In this document: piece by piece, positions 32,873 through 47,800 of the stretch
Layout of the letters: each line of letters starts with the position of its first letter
Position numbering within the stretch: position 1 is the first letter of the stretch
NCBI GenBank assembly: GCA_038502055.1
Contig: JAXRKN010000044.1
Coordinates: 7,820,501-7,884,500 of the forward strand
DNA from: Tanytarsus gracilentus
Lineage: Eukaryota > Arthropoda > Insecta > Diptera > Chironomidae
Reading direction: 5' to 3'
Length of the DNA stretch: 64,000 bases
Notes under the pieces: generated by a model
The model's input: the letters and a program-made list of their open reading frames with translations, nothing else
What the model was told of the DNA's origin: nothing
Database searches by the model: none
Position numbers and translations under genes: made by a program

Positions 32873-34211
32873 CAGGGAAAGTACAGAATTTCTGGAGAAT
32901 TTTCTGGAGAATTCTGGAGAATTTTCTGGAGAATTCTAGAATTCTGGAGAAACTAAAGAATTCTGAGAATTTTCTGCAGAAATTTGAGAAATTTTTGGAG
33001 AAATTTGAGAATATTTTTTTGGAGAATTTCTGGAGAATGATTTCTGGAGAATTTCTCCAGGATATTTTTCTGCAAATTTTGGAGAATGTTTCTGGATTCT
33101 CAGATATTTTTTCTGCGAATTTCTGGAAATGGTTTCTGGAGAATTTCTCCAGAATATTTTTTGGAATTTTGGAGAAGGGTTTTGGGAATTTCTCCAAATA
33201 TTTTTTCTCAGAATTTCTGGAGAGTTAAAGGTCGTAAAAATTATGAAAAATTATGTGGAAAATACTATATTTATTTTTCCCTAAATTTTCTATAAATTTA
33301 TTTTTTTTAATTTAATTTTATAATTAACTATAAATTTAAAAAAATAATAGTTAAAAAATAATCATAAATAAAAGAGTGTATGTAAGAGGTCATATTTTTA
33401 TGTTAATTTTGACATTTTTTCTTTAATTTTCCAAAAATTATTCTCATTTTCTGGTCAAATAGAATAAATTTTCACTTGTAAAATTGTTGATGGTTTCTTT
33501 TTTGTAAAAGGAATAAATGAGTGGGAAGAGAATAAATTGGTGATGGTTTCTTTTTGTAAAAGGGATAAATGAGTGAGAAGAGGTTAAAATAGTTGCGACT
33601 TTTCAGGTATTTTGCAGGTACTCTCAGGTATTGAAGGTAATTTATTCTATTTGTATACCTTCGTTATTTTCTCTAACCTAATAACTTCAAATTCACACTT
33701 TTTGCTTAATTTTGACAGTATTTTCCGCACATTTTTCCATAGAATTTTTTAAGAAAATATATTTTGCCGGATCGACGACCAAGTCCCTAATTTTTCATAC
33801 AAAATTATGTTACGAATTTTAAAAAAAAATTCTGAAGAAGAGATTTTATTCTCCAGAAATTCTCCAGAAATCATTCTCCAGAATTTCTGGAGAAAAAATA
33901 TTCTGGAGAAATTCTCCAGAAACCATTCTCCAGAAATTCTGCAGAAAAAATATTCTGGAGAAATTCTCCAGAAATCATTCTCCAGAAATTCTCCAGAAAA
34001 AATATTCTCCAGAATTTCTCCAGAAAATGTTCTCCAGAAATTCTGGAGAAAAAAAATTCTGGAGAAATTTCTCCAGAAAATATTCTCCAGAATTTCTGCA
34101 GAAAAAAATTCTCCAGAAATTCTGTTAGTTTCTCCAGAAATTCTGGAGAATTCTCCAGAAAATTCTCCAGAATTCTCCAGAAAATTCTCCAGAAATTCTG
34201 TACTTTCCCTG
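32873..34211. mobile_element. 1.34-kb foldback element with TTCTGGAGAA-type arms
   Basis: Long terminal inverted repeats: the left end starts CAGGGAAAGTACAGAATTTC and the right end is its reverse complement (…GTACTTTCCCTG). Arms of about 360-380 bp (32873-33230 and 33830-34211) are built from variants of TTCTGGAGAA and its complement. A 600-bp AT-rich centre separates them. The open frames across the arms are artefacts of the repeat. No transposase was seen, so it is non-autonomous. No exact target-site duplication was found. Confidence 0.8.
33488..33582. repeat. Tandem duplication inside the foldback centre
   Basis: Two near-identical copies of about 42 bp (33488-33530 and 33541-33582), each beginning TGATGGTTTCTTTT and ending in a GAGTGRGAAGAG sequence. 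Confidence 0.8.
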
Positions 34212-35855
34212 GCCTACACCCCTTTAGATGAGGTTCGGTAAGATCTCTTTAATAACATTTATTTTTCTCCCCCTTTTAGATATTCGAGAAATGAAGAACA
34301 CGAGTCAACTTGTTTAGATCTTTTTCCGCACAATTTTGATACCTTTACAAATTTGTTCGTAAGATGAATTTTTTGTCTTTTGATTTCCGTCGCTCCCCAT
34401 CAAATCGATTTTGCCCTGCGGGTGTCAATTTCTTTCTCTTGATGCTTCAATGCAACCCCTTTTTATGTATTTGTAGTGACATTAAAAATAAATTGTACTC
34501 TCGACTGCCTATGCTGATTTATTCTATCCAATTTCTTTTCCTGTTGCCAGAGCAAACAGACACAACCTTTTTCCCCTCTTAATTTCAATCACTCGAAAGA
34601 AATTTCAGGAATGCAAAAAATGAAAAATTTCTTCATTTACTTTTTAATCGAAATTTTCACAAAAGGTCGATGATTCGAAAGATTTTTGGTTAAAGTTGAA
34701 GAAATTTTTCTTTTGGCGCCCTGTGATGCAAAATGTGTCAGGAGCACAAACACAGTCAGATAGTTGAGGGTGAAATGAGAATATTTTATTTTCTGAGGGT
34801 TGATCACAATTGAAGGATGAAAAGTGTGAATAAAGCCGGTTAATGGATCTCTTGAGATTGAGGAATATAAAGGAGAAATTTGTGTTAAGAAGATTTGAGC
34901 GAAGATAAAAGAAATTATTTGGTTAAATTTGGTTCGTAATGAGAGTCGAGTTAAAGTTTTATGATGCTTTAACGGATAAATTTTTATTTTAAATTGAGCT
35001 GTATAAATTGAAAGGTTTTGATGGTTAGCCAGTGTTAATTGAGTTTAATTAATATTTTTTTAAAAAATTTGAAATTATAAAATTTATTTTAAAATTTTTA
35101 ATATTTTTTTAAATTTTTTCTAACGATTTTTAAATCAAATTTAAAGTTTAAATTTTCAAAAAATCACGTGGACTTGCCACAAAAGCGCTTTATGAGAAAA
35201 ACCTTTCTATAAGTTTATGCTGTTGAACATTAGCCAACATAGAATACATATTGACTAAGTAAAACTTTATGTCCAACATTACTTTTTAATTTTTATGAAT
35301 GAAAACTTTAAATTTTTGAAAAATGAGTTATAAAAAAGTTTAAATATTTAAATATAGAACCATAAAAGTTCAAAAACACTTGAACTAACGAATTTTTAAA
35401 ATTTAAACTTCTTTTTGCTTCACATAACCCAAAAAAATGCGCTGGCACTCACAACATCTTTTATAATTAGACAAGAAACTATTTTCCAATTTGTTTTCCT
35501 TAATTCATCGTCTGCGTGTTTAAAAAAGTTTTTTCCTAATTAAAATGAGTTAAATATTAATTTCTTCTATTTTAAATCAATTATAACATTTGGAAGTTCT
35601 CAATAAGTTCAAAAGTTTTTAAGTTTTTAAACTCTAAAGTTGCTAAATAAAGCTCAAAGTGTTGTGACTTAAAATTCTTGGCATTAATCAAAAAAAAAAA
35701 TATTTTCATAAGAAACATTACCTCAAGTGCAGTGATGAAACCCACCGGCAAGCAATAAAAATAGAGGCCAAAAAAATTCCAAACGTTATCAATCAAACTT
35801 ATCAATTTGAACATTCTCTTGTGGCAGCTCGTCGATTTATCTATTTTATGAAGCA
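34212..35855. other. Noncoding region upstream of the RYK-type gene
   Basis: AT-rich with no supported gene. Contains the presumed promoter of the receptor gene; no distinct TATA/initiator pair is identified. Confidence 0.45.
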
Positions 35856-38800
35856 ATGATGTCGTTGACTAACATAATTTTGGGTGGATTATGCTTCCTC
35901 GCTTGTCAAATGACAACTCAAGCGACATTTAACTTGTATCTTAATGAGAATGAGACCATGAGATTATTGGGTGAGTTATCAGCTTGATAAAAATTCATAA
36001 GACGCATCCATTTGTTATTTCTCTCTTCTTCGTACTTCGAAACATAAAGTTTGAAACTTATAAGAAAGAAATGGGAAGTAGGAAGGGGTTGGGAACTGTG
36101 TTATAAATTTTGAATATCTTTTTTTCCTGGAAATTATTAATAAATTTTATAAAGATGAAACTTAAATAAAAATTTAACGAAATTTTAAGAATTAAAATAA
36201 ATTATTCCGATTTTTTTACAAAATGTTCTAAGATTTCTTGTTTTACACAAAATATTCCTGAATTTTATTATTTATTTTTTACTTTCCAAATATTGCTCAT
36301 TCTACTTCGAAATTGACCAAAAAAGTTAAATTTCTCACTTAAAAATCATACAAAACCCCTAAGTTGTCATCCCCTTATTTACCTAAGAAAAAGTTAAGTA
36401 TTGAATCCATTCTCTCTCGCTCTCACTAAATCAGTGATAAGAAGTGTTTGTTCAGCACAAAAAAAACTTTTTCGTACCTTCGTTAGGAAAGAAATTTTAG
36501 GTTGAAGTTAAAGACATAAATGAAGTAAAGAAATTTAACTTTTTAATAAACTCATCCATCCTCTCCCATTCTCTTTAGTCTCTACATCCTTCCTTTTTTT
36601 CACCAAACGTTAAACAAACAATAGAATTTTTTTCTTCGTACGTCTCATCGTCTTTTCACTCTGTAAGACCTCAAAATATTTATGCCATAAAAAAGAGCTT
36701 GTTTTAAGGATTCCAACAACGTTCCATGAGAGATCATAAATCAATGTCATTGAATTTCTTGCCTTACCTGGCTCTCAAATGACGGATTAAGCTTAGATTT
36801 TTCTCTCCTTTTTCAAAGAATAGAGGCCAAGGATGGCCATAAAATTTCTTCAACAATGTCCACAAAAAAATTGATAAAAATCTTTGTCTCTTTAATTTAT
36901 AAATGACCTGAAATTAATTTTTTGTTAAAATTAAATTTGGTTTCGTTCATTAATCATTGAGGAAGATTTTCATGTCACTTTTCTAGTCCATTACGAATAG
37001 TCAAAATATCTTCAAATTTCTCAAATCAAATAATCGCCTTAAACTTTTCCTCTAATTCTTAAATCATTTTGAAATAGAATGAATTGGGAAAAAATTATAT
37101 TGTTGATGCTTGAAATTGTGTGGAACGAATGATGATGTCTTTTTCAATTATCCATCATTTCAGTGTCTCATTCTTAACCCTCTTGAGTGTTGTTAGATGA
37201 GAGACGAATGCAGAGAAAGAAGAAGAAAATCTGCTTTATGGCACCACTTGAACTCTCAACACAGTACTATAATCGGTTTTATGTCAGTGAAGAAATAATT
37301 TTCGAATTCTCAGTGTGAGAAAAAACCAAAATTTCCCCACTAAAAACGCACATTGATTTCTGAGTGGCGACAAAAATGCATTTTCATGCCATTAAAATAT
37401 TAATTAGAGCACACTCGAATGAAAATCTCCCCATGGTCCATTTAATTCGTTTCCACAATAGCGCACAGACGAGAGAAGATTTTTAAATATTCATGAGCAT
37501 AGTGAGAAAATCATAAATGTTTCAGTGTGCACATTATCTGAAGTTATGTTTCTAATGTGAATTTTATTGCTTCAATGAATTTATATGCTGTGAAATGTTT
37601 CTCATTTATATTTGCCATACTGCAACTGCTATTGAGGAGGAGGAGATGGCTAGGCATGGTGTAGAGAGAGAGTGTTTTCCTGAAGCTGCAGATTTTAAAT
37701 AATTTTCGAGTGAATTTTTTATTTCCCCGGAATTTAAATTTTTAAAATACGTTAAAAATTTTTTTTTTTACAATCCATAAAAATCTAAAGTCTCCAAAAA
37801 ACCATAAAATATTTCGAGAATAATCGGGTGATAAAATTCCCAAAAATCTAAATCGTCTCATAATCTTCAGTATCGTAAACTTTTCATTTGACTTTTATAC
37901 ACCAACAGAAAAAAATTATGTAATAATCTTTGGTTGATTTCTCGCCCATTCGTTCTATAAATCAATGTCTCATTTTTATTACCTCCTATTGCATTCGAGT
38001 TTCCTCTCCAAAGAAGCCAGATGCTTTGCCAGCGAAAAAAAGACAATAAAATTTTCATTCATTGCGAGTGAAAAAAAGAGAATTTGATGCATTTTGTTCG
38101 AAAATATTTATTCGACACTAAGTGCATTTTAATTGAATATTCAAGCGTTTCATTTTGATGCAAATGGAATAATAATTAGATTCAGTGCATATTAAAATAG
38201 AAGACAAAGGAGATAGAGACGTTATAATGATTTTTAATTAAATTATAAAATTTCTTTTATAGAGCTTCACTTGGAGAGAGTTAGAATAGCTTATGAATAA
38301 TTTTGTCTTAGAAATTTCCTTGATTTATTTTTATCACTCAATGACAAATGTAAAATGAATTGTTTCGCACTCTTTTTATTGAAACAGAATCCAATCTATC
38401 GACATGTGGTCTTTAAGATTAAAAATTTACACGAGACACGCTCGAATGAATTTCTTTCTTTTTTTATTAATTTATTTATTTTTTATGAACATCGTTGTTC
38501 AAAATAACAAGACGAAAAGGAGTGAAGAAGAGAAGACGAAAATGCTAAAGAGATTTCAGGGCTTGATCACGACAGCGTGCACGTTATTTTTGTTTGAATT
38601 TCGTGAGTTCGTGATCCCTGTCCGTGTTGCTCTGTCTAATGAATTTGGATCGTTTTTCCAACAAAACATTATACACTTCACAAATCTTTATCCCGATTCT
38701 CATCTTGTTCCGTTTCACTCTCCAAACCTCGAGCTAATTAAAATTTTAAAGAGCGAGAGACTTTTGGGAGAAATAACAATGTTGGACATGTGACGACATT

Positions 38801-41800
38801 TAAATATTTTTTTTAATTTAAACAATTTCAACTTGCAAAAATATAAAATAATTTAACATAAATATAATTTTCAAGAAATGTGAGAAAATTAAAATTTCAA
38901 ATGTCCACCTGTCAATTTTTAATGATTAGATCTAACAAACCCATCACAGCAGCTTCTCCTTTTTGACTTTAATCAAATTATTTCTTGAAATTTTAATTTT
39001 TCTCTTCTCCTTCTTGCTCATGTCACCGAAAAAAAAATTCCAAGACATAAATTTCTCAGTGGGCCTCCTCAAGTTTCACAACGAGATCATGGGAATGTTG
39101 ATAAAAGTGAGAGAGACAAACGATGTAGAATTAAATTACCGAAAATTAGCATGAGGAAAATTTTTTTGTGCGACAAACTTGAGTTGTGACTCTTTGCAAG
39201 CGACACCTCTCGCGCACCAAATGAGGTGAAACATGAAACTTTTGGAGAATTTTAATCAACACTTTTTTTAGTGTATACTTGAATTTATTCTCGTGTGAGT
39301 TTTTAAGCTTATCCGGGAGGTATTGAGGTTTATTGTTGAAGATTTAAACGAAAGAATTTCTAATTAAAAAAGGATATAAAATTTATTTGGGTTGTTGAGA
39401 TTAAATTTTTTAAAAAAACCGTTAAAATTTTCACCAAACATTTTTGAACTATTTAACAGACAAATTTTTCCTAAAGCATTAATGACCTCATTAGTTTTTT
39501 TGCTCGCCATTAAAACATATTTTTAGACACATTAAAAAAACTCGTGCCATTACCTCAATACCTCCTGCTAACTCAATTATGTGAACAAAATTTCTTTCTC
39601 AAAGGCTAATGTTCTAGAGATTAAAAGCTAGTAGTGTGTAATGCTAATCAAAAAAAAATGTTTAGAGTAAGCACTCATCGGTGTGCGCGCATTCAGAGGA
39701 ACCTTAAAGACTTAATATGTCATTAATTTTCCATTCATTTCATTTAAGTTATCTCCTTCTCTTTCTCGCCTCTTTCTAATACCACATAATGATGTTTGTT
39801 GTCTCTTGATAGAGCCGAATTAATTTCGAATGATTAATTTCTCAATTTCTCAAAAACAAGCAAATGGAAATAAATTTTCTGTAAAACTGGTTTTAGCGGC
39901 CCGGCTGTGAATTCTAATGTATTCACATATTTTTCTTCTTATTACCGGCTTGTTACTGAAAGTAACGAGCGAAACAATCAATTGACAAAATGGGTCTGTC
40001 TTTTGTTTAATAAATTCATTTTTTTTGAAGCCAAAGCTGTTAGGAATCAAACGACGAAAGAAGAAGCGAAGAAAACACTCACAATTGTCTTAAGCAAGAT
40101 GAGAGAAAGAATAAGAAATTCTTCAGTCAATCAGCCCAAGAAGATTTTGTCCTAAACGTTTCAATCAATCAATCGCATGTAGTTTAAAAAATATCTGGTT
40201 TCTTCACAGCATCAGTTTAACAATATTTTTTTTTATTTATTTAACCATCATTGTTGTCAAGGGATGGAAACTTCAATTTTGTTAATTTGAAAATTGATAA
40301 ATTAAAAAATTTCGAATCCTTAAAATTTAAAAATTTTCTAAATAAATAAAAAATTTTTCCCCTTGAGCTCAATTTCGAACGTGTGCATCGAGAATGAGGG
40401 AAATGAGATACTGAGAAATGACGACAACCAAACTCCAGCCGAGATGATGGAATGATCCGAAGAGATGAGCTCACGGTGCGCTCAAATTGAATAAATTTTT
40501 CAATATTTTTCTCTTGTTGCTGATCATCATCGCAGCAGAGATATTCGATTTTCTCTCTGTCTCACTCCGCTCTTCTGTGTGTACATGTACCACCAACTGT
40601 CAGGACATCCTTTTCTGACTCTCTTAACTCTCACACTCCATAATATTCCAAAGCAGATAGAACATGGCGTGACCACATGGTGTGATTGAAAATTTTGTGT
40701 GTACACTCGCTTGACTTTTAATGGATAAAATTGTTTATGATAACCAGCAGAAATCCCTTCACAACATATTCAACTCTTTTTATATTTTTAAATTAATATC
40801 AACCGAGAAATTCAATTTTTCGACGAATTGAAGAGACAAAATTAAAAATTAATTTTCCGCCTTGCTTAATAATTTAAATTTTCAATTATATTCGAATGAG
40901 AGGGTAATCACTTTGTGTTTGTGTGTCTCATGTGCGATAAAAGCACGATGAAAATTTTTCATCCTCAATTTTCGGTTGGGTTGGAATTGAAAATTTGTGT
41001 TGCATGAGAGGATTAAAATTTTTACAATTTATAAAATTTTTAACGAAATTTTTTAAAAATTTATTTTTATCGAACTTTTTGGACAAAACACACTCAATTT
41101 CCACTCAAACCATACAATGCACATAAATGAAAAATATGATATGTTTGGAGCACATTCAATGTGGCTTTATTGGGTTACCACACACTTTTTGTTTGCATTC
41201 TGCAATGCAAATTGATGTTAAAGTAGACTGACGGGCTATTTTATTAGTTTGTCTCGCTTATTAAAAACTACTATGACGACCGATGAAAAGGCTTACTCGA
41301 GCACCTCCACTTGGAATGAGGCGAAAATCTATATTTTATCCTGCATTATAAAACCATGAGCATTGCAGTCGTTAAATTCTGTGCACACACACAAAACAAT
41401 ATTTTTCGGCGAGAAATTTTGCGGTCGGCTTTCATTTTAATAGCGAGAAATTTTTTCTCTCATCGAAAAACCATAATGGAACAATTTTAAATGTATAAAA
41501 TAATAACGAAACCTCTAAAATGAATGTTGAAAGAATTCAAAATCGACCGCGATACGTTTCAATGTGGAAATATAATAATAATTTTATTTTGATTGCTATC
41601 TAAAATTATAGTGACACCCAGTCATGAGAGTTCCAATTTATTTTTTTCACATTTTCAAAAAATTGTCAAGGGACTTGATTGTGATTTCATGAAAGAAATA
41701 TGCTATAACTTTTAAAATATCAAAAATATCAAATCAAAATTTTAATAAATTCATTAAAAAAATATTCACATCTCAAAAGCTAACAAGAAATTTATCAAGT

Positions 41801-44800
41801 TATTTTTATCTCTTCTTCTGCGAGACGTAAAACCCAAATCTCAATTTCTGTCATCCAATTTAACATCCAAAATTTTTAACTTTATTAATTTATTGACTCA
41901 TTAAAATGCTTATGAGCAAACAAGATAAATGCCTGATTAATATCGCATTGTTACTGAATTTTTTATATATTATATTAAAAGTTTATAACGTTTATAAAAA
42001 ATGACACCTAATCTTAAGTTAATCATCATCTTCAATATTCATGAGACGACACAAACAAAAAATTGGTTATCACTTTAATCCGATCAAAATTGCTTGTTTG
42101 CAGTTGTTAGCTTATATTTATTTTCGTTTATTTCTCTTTCTATGCCTTCCACACTCCGACTTCGTATGCCTCTGACACTCTCATTTCCATAACAAACTTT
42201 TTATCCAATTAATTTTTGTTTGCTGTCAGACCAGTTTTTTTTTCTTCCCGGGGCCCCTGAGAGAGAGCAGAGGAAAAAAAGTGAGACACCACCTTGTGTG
42301 TATGTGCATGCTATAACGATTTCGTTATCATATGATCCAGCCGATAAATTTCGTGTATATTCATTATGTTAAAGAGCTCTTTCGAGAGGTAGAATTTTAA
42401 TTGCGAATATAACGGACACTTTAATTGAATTAATGAGGAAATTTCGGTCACAACAACAGAAGCGTCTTATTGACGATGTAATACAGTTTATAAGAGGAAA
42501 AATTGTAAACCACCAAAAAATTTATAACCCTGTTAAAAAATAATTTCTCTCTCTCTCTCTCGACTTCATCGCATAAATGAGTGAGTCAGGAACATAATAA
42601 ACATGAGGCAGCGATGTATAAGAAGTAAAATTAAAAATAAGAAGAAAAATTGCTCGTTAACGATTTGATTTATTTTTGTTTGCACTTCACTGCATTCCCT
42701 GATGAATGTATGCAATGCTGCTTGTGAGATTTCGTGTGTTTAAAAATGGTAATGCACCACACAGATTCAACGCTTGCAGTTTTTGATTTTTTTTTGTTGA
42801 GAGTGTTTTGAAATTTGCATAACTGCTTGTCGCACAGACTGGCAAAAAAGAGTTTGGAGTTGCACGAAAATGGACTCAAATTTCAAGCAGTGAGGAATAA
42901 TAAGCGGCAGCAGGGTTGGCGGGCAGATCATGTCAGTGTGATTAGCTTGTTGAGTAAATAGGCGGAGAATGAAGTTTGAATCAAACTTTGATTTTAAATA
43001 TCCTTGAAAAAAAAATTAACAAACTTTTGGCAGAACATAAAATGTTAGAATTGTTTTGGGATTTGAACCCATTTTTATGAGTTGAAAAATTCTCATTTAC
43101 ATTTTAACTATAAATTTCTTTAGTTCAAATCAAAATTAAATTAACTCAATCTAGAAATCAAACTCTGATAATTTTTGGAAATTTAAAACTGAAATTTTCA
43201 ATTTCATGCGTGTATTTTTAAAATCACACAAAATTTGTTTTTCTAACAGATTCGAAATGTTTTTTCACTGTGCATTTTCTTCGAATATTTTAAAATGCGC
43301 TATTCCGTGGTCGGGTTGTTAGAAAAACATTGAGATTTATATTTATGTACACTTCTATGGGGTTTACTTTTCACGTCATCAGCGTGATAGTTTTGAGAAA
43401 CTTTTTTTCCCCGAGTAGTTCTTATTTATTTATGTTTTCCTCTCTCCGATGCACAAGAATCGAAATGAAAATATTCTCACACATCGCAGTTGATTTGTAG
43501 ATCCAATTCTTTCACTATTTACATTCATCATCAGTTTTTCTTTCTGTGTCTGTCTTGTTATGCAGCATAGTTCAACTAATGAACGAGTCACCTGAAGACA
43601 GATTTAGATTAATGATCGATTTTGCCAGCACATTTTATGATGAAGAAAAAATTGAGTTTTCAAGTCCCACTTTATAATAATATTTTTTCCTCTCACTGAA
43701 AGTCAAAAATCATGAGGTGTCAGAACAATTTTTCATGTCTTTTTTTGCTATTTAAAGACTCAAGAATGTTTTTCCTCGTCATTGGTAAATGGAATGCGCT
43801 AGACAAGTTAATTTTATAAAAACACCACAAATTTCGTGAATGATTTTTGTTGTTTAAAAAATTAAGAGAAAAATGTTGAAATTAGTTGAGCGAAGATTGA
43901 GAATAAATCAGAGAAAAACTGAATTTTCAAGGTTCGAATCCTTAAATTAAAACGTTAGTAACATAAAAATAAGTTTCGAATCCTAAATTTAAAATTTTGA
44001 GTAAAAATTCCTATTTGAGAAATCGACTTTTTTTGCTTTCAAAAACCAAAAGCTAACACAAAAAATTTAAAATCAATTTCCCTCTTTTTACATTTCATCA
44101 CCTCTTGACGATGTTGAAAAAATTTCTTCATCATCACACAACACATTACTTCCATAGCATTGATTAAAGGTTATGCCTCCGCTGCCGACAGCCGCAGAGC
44201 TGAGTGAGATTTTGGCACCATTTGTGAATAAAAAAATCAACATTTCTTTCCTTTTCACCATGAGATTTCCTGTCTTGAAAATTCTCTCTCTTGCTCATGT
44301 CATGCATGAATGGCAAGCGCAAAAATAAATTTGCTTCTCCTCCCCTGTTGACGCTCCGATGTTCGTACACCTCTTTGAGAGTTAGTCGCACAAGCAATCA
44401 CAGCAGAAAATAAAAATTATTTTATATTTGAAGAAAGAGAAAAGAAGTCTATATGGGGAATCTCAATAAAATAATAATATATGCAAATTCAAGTTGATTT
44501 AGAATAATGGCACACACACCGAGCAATGCTTCATGCTGTCGTTATATTTCGATGAATAGCAAAATGTTTTCTTATTCCGACTGCCAAAGAGAGGTGTGAC
44601 ATAAAGGAGATTTTCATGCAAAAACACACTCTTGAAAATCTTGAAATCTCTTGTACAGAAAATTTTATTTTAAATGCATCGATATCGAAGAATAAATAAA
44701 CAAGAGAGAAAAAATTCCATTTATTTATTTTATGTACAAACTTTGACAGACACACGACGTTATAGAGAGAGAGAGGAAGTAGCCTTTAAGATTGACAGCT

Positions 44801-47800
44801 CCCGAGATATTGCTTTAAAAGAAAGTTATAGTCGGTCGCCTTCCGGGAGAGTGAAAAAAGAGAGTGAAAATGCGATATGATTGGGATATCAATTTTTTCT
44901 ATTTCTCGTGTTTAAGTCGGATCCCTTTTAAGCTTTAATTTTAAAAGTATCAAAATGAGTTTTTTTGTGTCTCAATCCTAACTCAATGTCTAAAATTCAA
45001 ATTTAATAAAAATTTAGTTTAAAACTCAAAAATGCGCTTTAACACCTCCAGTTTTAATCATTCCCACAGCTTTAGTCCTGCTACGTGGAGTGAAAACGAG
45101 TGTATTGACAACTTATCAGGAAAATTAAGTAATATGATATTGAAAACATAGCAAAGCGTACACGATGCCTTGTGAGACTCTAAACACATGGTGCTCCCAT
45201 TGACATGTGGATTAAGAGACTCGATGTATATATATTTTTTTTGTTCTTGAAACTTGATCATTTTACCAACAAATAATCTAAATGATGTGAGTCCTGAATC
45301 AATATTTGCTTAGATGTTCACTTACAAATTGCATTAGCACTTACGGCTGTTCGCTCCTCTTCACGTTGTAGTCATAATCTTTGAATTTAAATGGAAGGTA
45401 CGCTCCACTTTGCCCACTTGACCGTTTTACATGGTGAGAAAACGTAGAACCCAGAAAAATAAATTGGATGAATAAACAAATTATGTTGAATTGAGGGGAA
45501 GAAGAAAATCAATTTTATTTTCTTCGAAATTTAGAGATGCAAACAAGACCTTTTCGCTTTGCCACCTCCTTGATGCGAAATTGAACTTTGTGCGGATGCC
45601 CAATAAATTTATTCCTCGCCTTACCTGAAATTGTAATATATGCTGATGCCAGGGATAGAATTAATCATAAAGCAATTTTAAGATAAATTTAGATTCTAGA
45701 TGTGAAGTTTTTTTTCGTGAGTGGAAATTGATTGCGTCCTTTTTTGGCAGAGGTTCATTTAAAATGTTCCTTTTTTGCAAACAAGGTACATGAGATGAAG
45801 TTGAGTAATGAACTTTTAATAATTATCTTCATTAATGTTGAGATAATTTATTTTGTGCTCTACGGGAATTTTTTAAATTATTTAAATTTTTTTCGACCGT
45901 TAAATTTAATTATTTTGTTTAATAAAATTTACGTAAAAAAACTATTTTCTCACCCAACTTTCACTCAGACATCTCAATTTACCTTCTTGGTCGAGATATG
46001 ATGGAAGGATGATATCTAATAAATTGAATATTTTGTGTAAGAGAAGATAATCCCATATCTTTTTTCACATATGCTTTTTTCTGTGCGCATTCATGATTGA
46101 TCACTAAGAAACCTCAGAAATTGGGATATTAGAAAATCAATCTTTCTCTTTCTCATGCCTGAAAGGAACTTAATTCTGCGTATACGATTCGGAGGGAATT
46201 TAATCTCATTTTCTCTCCTTTATAAATGGATGCGTTTTAATAAATTCTATTGAATTTAATTTTGTTATTTAATACTTTTTTACATCTACTGTATTGAAAA
46301 TCTTTATTAATTCCCAGGACTTAATGCTGAAATGTTCTATGTGAGAGATGGCTTCGTAAATAAATATGCGCTTCAATTCACTGTGCCTGTTCCGGCGAAT
46401 GTAAGAGATATTGCATTTACATGGCAGAGTTTGGCGGGTAAGCCATTGCCATATCGAATAAATATTGCAACATCTAACTCGGTAGTTCTGCCGCGTCCAC
46501 AACTCAATATATCGAACGTCGGTGAAATGCCGCAAGAAATTGAGACTTTTGTCGTTGATATGCGATGCTCGGGCGTGAGAGCGGCTGAAGTGGATGTCAC
46601 AATTTCAATTGAAGTCACACTCAATCGTGCCACAAACAACGTAACCGAGTTGGTTTTCTCGAGACGTAAAATTTGCCTTCTAAATGATTCAGTTGAGGAA
46701 GAGAGTTTTGGAGAGAGCCCAACTCATCCAATTTCAAAACCACCCGACTCCATGATGACACTCGTCGTGGGCGGAATTCTCGCAATAATTGTTGTCGTAA
46801 TTCTAATTTTAATCGCTTGTTGTGCGCGTGGACCAAGCAAGAAAAAACCTCATTTATCGCAACCTGTAAGAGCTTCGAGCTTTCAACGCCTTAACGTTCA
46901 ATCATCGTCAATTGCGCCTTCAATTTCTCCAACAATTGCAACATTGCCACGCAGTAAGTGCTCGGAACCTGAAGAGCTTCACCGACGTATTGCGGAAATA
47001 ACAGTTGAGAGATGTCGAGTGTGTTTATCTAGTTTAGTGCAAGAAGGCACTTTTGGCAAAATTTATAAAGGAACTTACAATGAAGCGCAAGATGTTTTGG
47101 TTAAGACAGTTGGACAACAATCGAATCAAACTCAGGTGTCACTTCTCCTCCAAGAAGGCATGAATCTTTATGGTGCATGTCACATTGGAATTCTCTCAGT
47201 CTTCGGGGTGTCAATTGAAGATCATACAGCACCTTTTCTCCTTTATGCCGCTGACAATAATACGAGAAACCTAAAACTCTTCCTTCAAGAGCCTATCGCA
47301 AGAAGCCTCACAACCATACACGTCGTTCTTATGTCATCACAACTTGCGGCAGCAATTTGTCATTTGCACGCTTACGGCGTTCTTCACAAGGATATTGCAA
47401 CGAGAAATTGTGTTATTGATGATGATTTCACAGTAAAATTGACAGACAATTCACTGTCTCGAGATCTCTTTCCGCAAGACTATCACTGCCTTGGTGATCG
47501 AGAGAATCGACCCATCAAATGGCTCTCCCTCGAAGCCATAACTTTAAAGCAATTTAGTGAAGCCTCAGATGCGTGGGCTTTCGGTGTTCTCATCTGGGAG
47601 CTTTGCACCCTCGCCAAAATGCCATATGCGGATGTAAGAGATACTCGCATGTCGAACGAAAAAACATTTTTTAAAAACATATTTTATTTCTTTTTCAAAC
47701 TAGATTGATGCGTTTGAAGTAGAAAATTATTTACGTGAAGGATATCGATTACCACAGCCAATAAATTGCCCCGATGAATTGTAAGATTTTCGAAGAGTTT

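Noticed and set aside
32856..33295. Open frames rich in Phe/Glu/Asn on both strands (for example 113 and 77 codons)
   Set aside because: They are direct translations of the TTCTGGAGAA-type repeat of the foldback arm and occur on both strands.
32873..34211. hAT-type 8-bp target-site duplication for the first foldback element
   Set aside because: The flanks (…TTGTGCGT and GCCTACAC…) do not match, so superfamily assignment was not made.
33807..34241. 144-codon open frame with Ser-Pro-Glu-Ile-Leu repeats
   Set aside because: It is the translation of the right arm of the foldback element, not a gene.
38404..38793. 129-codon open frame with a hydrophobic N-terminus inside the RYK-type intron
   Set aside because: No domain, no codon-usage support, no splice partners; AT-rich chance frames of this size are expected in 10 kb.
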